A stretch of DNA of 64,000 bases from Saccharopolyspora elongata (lineage in GTDB: Bacteria; Actinomycetota; Actinomycetes; Mycobacteriales; Pseudonocardiaceae): the NCBI RefSeq assembly GCF_004348985.1, contig NZ_SMKW01000025.1:1-64000 (forward strand). Reading direction: 5' to 3'. The notes under the pieces were generated by a model. That model was not told the DNA's origin and searched no databases. It saw only the letters and a program-made list of their open reading frames with translations. Shown here one piece after another: positions 59,681-64,000 of the stretch. The translations under genes and the position numbers were made by a program. Every line of letters starts with the position of its first letter. The stretch's first letter is position 1.

Positions 59681-60799
59681 GTGCGTGACGTGCTGGACGA
59701 GTTGACCAAGCGGTGGGAGTCGGGCGAGGCCGTCGGGCTGGGCACCGTGGTCGCGACGTTCCGGTCGGCCCCGCGGCCGCCTGGGGCGTCGATGCTGGTG
59801 ACCGCCGGCGGCGAGGCGGTCGGCAGCGTTTCCGGCGGCTGCGTCGAGGGCGCGGTCTACGAGGAGGCCACCGGCGTCCTGGAAGGCGCCGATCCTGTCC
59901 TGCGGCGCTACGGCGTCAGCGACGACGACGCGTTCGCGGTCGGCTTGACCTGCGGCGGGATCCTCGACGTCTTCGTGGAGAGGGTGGACCGCGAGACCTT
60001 CCCGGAGCTCGACGCCGTCGCCTCCTCGGTCCGCGCGGAGGAGCCGGTCGCCGTCGCGACCGTCCTGGAGCACCCCGAGGAGTCGAAGGTCGGCTCGCAC
60101 CTGCTGGTGTGGCGCGAGCGCACCAGCGGCAGCCTCGGGTCGACGCGGATCGACGACGCGGTCGTCGACGACGCGCGTGGCATGCTGGCCAGCGGCCGCA
60201 GCGGCGTCATCGAGTACGGCCCGGAGGGGCAGCGGCGGGGCGAGGGGCTGAGGGTGTTCGTGAACTCCTTCGAGCCGCCGCCGCGGATGCTGGTGTTCGG
60301 CGCGATCGACTTCGCCGCCGCGATGGCCCGGATGGGCGCTTTCCTCGGTTACCGGGTCACGGTCTGCGACGCGCGGCCGGTGTTCGCCACGCACAGCCGG
60401 TTCCCGGGCGTGGACGACGTGGTGGTCGACTGGCCGCACCGCTACCTGGCGGCCGAGGCGGAGGCCGGGCGGATCGACGAGCGCACCGCGGTCATGGTGC
60501 TCACCCACGACCCGAAGTTCGACGTGCCGGTGCTGGAGGCGGCGCTGCGGCAGGACCTCGGCTACGTCGGCGCGATGGGCTCCCGGCGCACCCACGAGGA
60601 CCGGCTGCGGCGGCTCCGCGAGCAGGGCCTCAGCGAGGCGGAGCTCGCGAAGCTGTCCTCGCCGATCGGCCTGGACCTGGGCGCGCGGACCCCGGAGGAG
60701 ACGGCGGTGTCGATCGCGGCCGAGCTGATCGCGCTGCGCTGGGGCGGCCGCGGGGTGCGGCTCTCCGACGTCGAGGGGCCGATCCACCACCACTCGTGA
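59681..60799 (+). CDS. XdhC/CoxI family maturation protein
   Basis: This 372-residue protein has the XdhC N-terminal domain (SVSGGCVEGAVYEEA, GLTCGGILDVFVE) and the C-terminal Rossmann domain (PPRMLVFGAIDFAAAMARMG, VLTHDPKFDVPVLEAAL, YVGAMGSRRTHEDRLRRL). XdhC proteins bind Mo cofactor and add the sulfido ligand before insertion into hydroxylases. GTG 59681 with SD GGAGGTG. It lies between the VWA gene and coxS. Confidence 0.9.
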   Translation: MRDVLDELTKRWESGEAVGLGTVVATFRSAPRPPGASMLVTAGGEAVGSVSGGCVEGAVYEEATGVLEGADPVLRRYGVSDDDAFAVGLTCGGILDVFVERVDRETFPELDAVASSVRAEEPVAVATVLEHPEESKVGSHLLVWRERTSGSLGSTRIDDAVVDDARGMLASGRSGVIEYGPEGQRRGEGLRVFVNSFEPPPRMLVFGAIDFAAAMARMGAFLGYRVTVCDARPVFATHSRFPGVDDVVVDWPHRYLAAEAEAGRIDERTAVMVLTHDPKFDVPVLEAALRQDLGYVGAMGSRRTHEDRLRRLREQGLSEAELAKLSSPIGLDLGARTPEETAVSIAAELIALRWGGRGVRLSDVEGPIHHHS

Positions 60800-60805
60800 G
60801 CACGT

Positions 60806-60914
60806 GCCGTCGGCGCCACGACACGCCGACGGCTGTGGAAAACCGGCTCCGGCTGTGGACAACTTCCGCAATTTCAATGGAAATCGGACCTTCGATTTCC
60901 ATTGAAATTGCGGA
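60806..60914. repeat. Family A composite repeat, copy A5, with DnaA-box-like 9-mer
   Basis: A perfect 10-bp hairpin GCCGTCGGCG/CGCCGACGGC (60806-60833), then TGTGGAAAA (60834), TGTGGACAA (60854-60862), and a perfect 22-bp inverted repeat with centre GACCTT (60865-60914). The order is the same as in A2 and A3. It starts 6 nt after the XdhC stop. Confidence 0.88.
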
Positions 60915-61152
60915 CGGACCGGCCCCCGGGGCGCGGTAGGGGCCGTGCTGGGCGAGGAGCGAGGGCCGTGTGGCCCTCGTAGGAGTCGCCGCGCCCCGTT
61001 ACGGAGCGCGAGTCCGGGGACAACGCTTTCAGCGCTTGCTCGTGTTCGATCGGCGTAGCAGGCTCTCGGAGTGACCTCCGTCACCCAGGCGGAGCAGTCC
61101 GTTCCCGACCGTCCGCGCACCGCGGGCCAGTTCCTCCGAGGAGGCCGCCCAA
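60915..61152. promoter_or_regulatory. Upstream region of coxS
   Basis: A hairpin GAGGGCC-GTGT-GGCCCTC (60961-60978) and a small palindrome GTGAC-CTCC-GTCAC (61071-61084), about 70 nt before coxS, are the only structures I see. The latter could be an operator for the structural genes. SD GAGGAGG lies at about 61137. Confidence 0.4.
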
Positions 61153-61719
61153 ATGCCGCGCATCACCGTCAACGTCGACGGCACCCACTACACCGATGAG
61201 GTCGAGCCGCGCATGCTGCTCGTCCAGTACCTCCGCGAACGTCTCGGCAAGGTAGGCACCGTCGTCGGTTGCGACACCAGCAACTGCGGCGCGTGCACCG
61301 TCCACATGGACGGCCACAGCGTGAAATCGTGCTCGGTGCTTGCGGTGCAGGCCGACGGGCACGACGTCACGACCGTCGAGGGCCTCGCCCAGGACGGCCG
61401 GCTGCACCCCGTGCAGCAGGCGTTCCACGACAACCACGCCCTCCAGTGCGGGTTCTGCACCCCCGGGATGATCATGCAGGCGCTCGACCTGCTCGCCGAG
61501 GTGAACGACCCCGACGACCAGCAGATCCGGGAAGGCATGGAGGGCAACCTCTGCCGCTGCACCGGGTACCAGAACATCATCCGCGCGGTCCGCGACGCGT
61601 CGCAGCGCATGCAGCCCGGCGCCGGTCCGGCCGTGGAGCACACCGAAGACACCCCGGTACCGCGAACTCCCGCCGACGAGCAGGTCGAGACGAAGGTGAA
61701 GGGAGGTCGGCAGTCATGA
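61153..61719 (+). CDS. coxS: Molybdenum hydroxylase small subunit, 2Fe-2S (CoxS type)
   Basis: This 188-residue iron-sulfur subunit has the plant-type 2Fe-2S ligands Cys40, 45, 48 and 60 and the second cluster ligands Cys99, 102, 134 and 136 (CGFCTPGM, CRCTG). It passes electrons from the Mo site to the flavin subunit. A tail of about 35 residues after the core is longer than usual. Its stop overlaps the coxL start (ATGA). Confidence 0.95.
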   Translation: MPRITVNVDGTHYTDEVEPRMLLVQYLRERLGKVGTVVGCDTSNCGACTVHMDGHSVKSCSVLAVQADGHDVTTVEGLAQDGRLHPVQQAFHDNHALQCGFCTPGMIMQALDLLAEVNDPDDQQIREGMEGNLCRCTGYQNIIRAVRDASQRMQPGAGPAVEHTEDTPVPRTPADEQVETKVKGGRQS

Positions 61720-64000
61720 CATCGGTCCTGGAACCCGAACTGGGGCGCGCCCGCAAGCGCAAGGAGGACGCGCGGCTGATCACCGGCCGCACCCGCTGGA
61801 CCGACAACCTGGCGCCGACGGGCACGCTGCACCTGGCGATACTGCGCAGCCCCGTCGCGCACGCCCGGATCACGTCCATCAACACCGACGAGGCGCGCCG
61901 GATGCCGGGTGTGCAGGCGGTGATCACCGGCCGGGACATCGCCGACGAGCAGGGCAGCCTGCCGTGCGCATGGCCGATCACCGAGGACATGAATGCCCCG
62001 GCGGCACCCCCGATCGCCGTGGACGAGGTGCGCTTCGCCGGTGAAGCGGTGGCGGTGGTGGCGGCTCGCAGCGCGGCCGAGGCGCGCGACGCGCTGGACG
62101 CCATCGACATCGACTACGACGAACTGCCGGTCGTGCTCGACATGGAATCGGCGCTGCAGGCGGAGTCGCCGCTGGTGCACGACGAACTGGGCACCAACCG
62201 CAACGCGACCTGGACGTTCGACTCGGCCGAGGCCGGCACCGGCGGCGACGTCGAGCAGGCGCTGAGCGGCGCGGAGGTCCGCATCGACCGCACGTTCCGG
62301 CAGCAGCGGTTGATCCCCGCGTTCATGGAGCCGCGTTCGGTGGTCGTCGACCCCACCGGCGAGCAGATCACCATGTGGTCGGCCACCCAGGTGCCGCACA
62401 TCCTGCGGCTGATGCTGGCGATGTCGCTCGGCGTGCCGGAGCAGAAGATCCGGGTCATCGCGCCGGACGTGGGCGGCGGGTTCGGCGGCAAGCTCCAGGT
62501 GACGCCGGAGGAGTTCATCACCTTCGTGCTCGCCCGCAGGCTGGGCCGGCCGGTGAAGTGGACCGAATCCCGTTCGGAGACGATGGTTTCCGCGCACCAC
62601 GGCCGCGACCAGATCCAGAAGCTGTCGATGTCGGCGACCCGCGACGGCAGGATCACCGGGCTGAAGGTGGAGCTGCTCGCCGACATGGGCGCCTACCTGC
62701 GGCTGGTGACGCCGGGCATCCCGATCCTCGGCGCGTTCATGTTCAACTCGATCTACAAGATCCCTGCCTACCACTTCACCTGCACCAACGTGTTCACCAA
62801 CAAGACGCCGACCGACGCCTACCGCGGCGCCGGGCGGCCGGAGGCGACGTTCGCGATCGAGCGGATGGTGGACGAGCTCGCCAACGAGCTCGGCATGGAC
62901 CCGATGGAACTGCGGCGCAAGAACTGGATCGCGCACGAGGAGTTCCCGTACGACACGGTCGCCGGGCTGACCTACGACTCCGGCAACTACGAGGCCGCCA
63001 CCGACAAGGCGATGGAGCTGTTCGGCTACCAGGCCCTGCGCGCGGAGCAGGAGGAGCGGCGGCGCTCCGGCGATCCTGTCCAGCTGGGCATCGGCATCTC
63101 GACGTTCACCGAGATGTGCGGGCTGGCGCCGTCGCGGGTGCTGGGCTCGCTGTCCTACGGCGCGGGCGGCTGGGAGCACGCGTCGATCCGGGTGCTGCCG
63201 ACCGGGAAGGTGGAGGTCGTCACGGGTTCCTCGCCGCACGGGCAGGGGCACGAGACGGCGTGGAGCCAGATCGTGGCCGACCGGCTCGGCGTCGCGTTCG
63301 AGGACGTCGAGGTGCTGCACGGCGACACCCAGGTCGCGCCCAAGGGCATGGACACCTACGGGTCGCGGTCGCTGACCGTCGGCGGCATGGCGGTCGTCAG
63401 CGCCGCGGACAAGGTCGTCGAGAAGGCCAAGAAGATCGCGGCGCACCTGCTGGAATGCGCCGAGGACGACGTCGAGTTCGCCTCCGGGCGGTTCGGGGTC
63501 CGCGGCACCGACCGGGGCACCGCGCTGGCCGAGGTCGCGCTCGCCGCGTTCGCCGCGCACGACCTGCCGGACGGCGTGGAACCGAACCTGGACGCCGAAG
63601 CGACGTTCGATCCGGAGAACTTCTCGTTCCCGCACGGCACCCACCTGTGCGCGACCGAAGTGGACACCGAGACCGGGCGGGTCGAGATCCGCAAGTACGT
63701 GTGCGTCGACGACATCGGCAGCGTGATCAACCCGCTGATCGTCGAGGGCCAGGTGCACGGCGGGCTCGCCCAGGGCATCGCGCAGGCGCTGTACGAGGAG
63801 GCCGTCTACGACGAGACCGGCACGCTGACCACCGGGACGCTGGCCGACTACCTGATCCCGTCGGCGGCCGACCTGCCGGAGTTCGTTACCGACCGCACCG
63901 AAACCCGCGCGACGTCCAACGCACTGGGCGTCAAGGGCGTCGGCGAGGCGGGCACCATCGCCTCGACCCCGGCGGTGGTGAACGCGATCGTGGACGCCCT
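61716..64000 (+). CDS. coxL: Molybdenum hydroxylase large subunit, CO-dehydrogenase-like form II (partial)
   Basis: The first 761 or so codons are present; the gene runs off the window. Xanthine-oxidase family motifs include PDVGGGFGGK, AYRGAGRPE (368-376) and GVGEAGTIA with the catalytic Glu. AYRGAGR is the form II active-site loop; true form I CO dehydrogenases have AYxCSFR with the Cu-binding Cys. So CO oxidation is not assured; the substrate may be another small carbonyl or heterocycle. The flavin subunit coxM is expected downstream. Confidence 0.9.
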   Translation, partial: MTSVLEPELGRARKRKEDARLITGRTRWTDNLAPTGTLHLAILRSPVAHARITSINTDEARRMPGVQAVITGRDIADEQGSLPCAWPITEDMNAPAAPPIAVDEVRFAGEAVAVVAARSAAEARDALDAIDIDYDELPVVLDMESALQAESPLVHDELGTNRNATWTFDSAEAGTGGDVEQALSGAEVRIDRTFRQQRLIPAFMEPRSVVVDPTGEQITMWSATQVPHILRLMLAMSLGVPEQKIRVIAPDVGGGFGGKLQVTPEEFITFVLARRLGRPVKWTESRSETMVSAHHGRDQIQKLSMSATRDGRITGLKVELLADMGAYLRLVTPGIPILGAFMFNSIYKIPAYHFTCTNVFTNKTPTDAYRGAGRPEATFAIERMVDELANELGMDPMELRRKNWIAHEEFPYDTVAGLTYDSGNYEAATDKAMELFGYQALRAEQEERRRSGDPVQLGIGISTFTEMCGLAPSRVLGSLSYGAGGWEHASIRVLPTGKVEVVTGSSPHGQGHETAWSQIVADRLGVAFEDVEVLHGDTQVAPKGMDTYGSRSLTVGGMAVVSAADKVVEKAKKIAAHLLECAEDDVEFASGRFGVRGTDRGTALAEVALAAFAAHDLPDGVEPNLDAEATFDPENFSFPHGTHLCATEVDTETGRVEIRKYVCVDDIGSVINPLIVEGQVHGGLAQGIAQALYEEAVYDETGTLTTGTLADYLIPSAADLPEFVTDRTETRATSNALGVKGVGEAGTIASTPAVVNAIVDA

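Overview
The window is high-GC actinobacterial chromosome. GTG starts are common, genes are dense with frequent 1-4 nt overlaps, and there are an ESX/EspG-type protein, a das-type aminosugar locus, a SARP/AfsR regulator and GroEL2-type CIRCE control. Gene content and the style of the intergenic repeats point to the Pseudonocardiales, and I think Saccharopolyspora or a close relative. The genus is inference from remembered repeats and gene order, not from a search.

Layout. 1-690: repeats and a decayed short-chain dehydrogenase. 0.7-6 kb: LacI regulator, divergent msiK (shared sugar-transporter ATPase), then a zinc-type ABC operon (znuA-znuC-znuB). 6-12 kb: ion channel, ADP-ribosylglycohydrolase, large SARP/AfsR regulator, SGNH hydrolase. 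12.5-17 kb: proline-rich protein with a PPE-like tail, EspG, DUF3159 membrane protein, dapA-type aldolase. 17-25 kb: aminosugar block of GlcNAc-type kinase, lactonase-like amidohydrolase, SIS-domain isomerase/deaminase, ABC transporter dasA-dasB-dasC and regulator dasR, with two dre-like operators. MsiK at 2-3 kb is the expected ATPase for this transporter, and the GH84 hexosaminidase at 53-55 kb would supply substrate.

27-52 kb follows the order of Mycobacterium tuberculosis Rv0414c-Rv0440 as I remember it: thiE, thiO-thiS-thiG, thiD, thiC, def, DUF3263 protein, VirR-like protein, AAA ATPase, pssA, psd, moeA, groEL2. Two TPP riboswitches control thiOSG and thiC. Lineage-specific genes sit between these: FUSC transporter, Uma2 nuclease, M48-like protein, AIM24 protein, cold-shock protein and a membrane Ser/Thr kinase. 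52-57 kb: cutC, GH84 lipoprotein, PspC, SUFU-like protein, SRPBCC/TetR pair. 57.4-64 kb: a molybdenum hydroxylase (CO-dehydrogenase-like, form II) cluster with MoxR ATPase, VWA protein, XdhC/CoxI maturation factor, coxS, and coxL running off the right edge.

The least explained material is intergenic. There are at least five families of short structured repeats: (A) AT-rich perfect inverted repeats, three copies of which are joined to a GC-rich hairpin and exact actinobacterial DnaA-box 9-mers; (B) a roughly 185-nt multi-stem element that follows plus-strand genes, with compensatory base changes between copies; (D) GTTTCGCGCGAAAC palindromes; (E) paired GTGAACGGnCCGTTCAC palindromes; (F) 70-85 nt multi-stem hairpins 3' of minus-strand genes. 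Families A and B are the best candidates for something undescribed.
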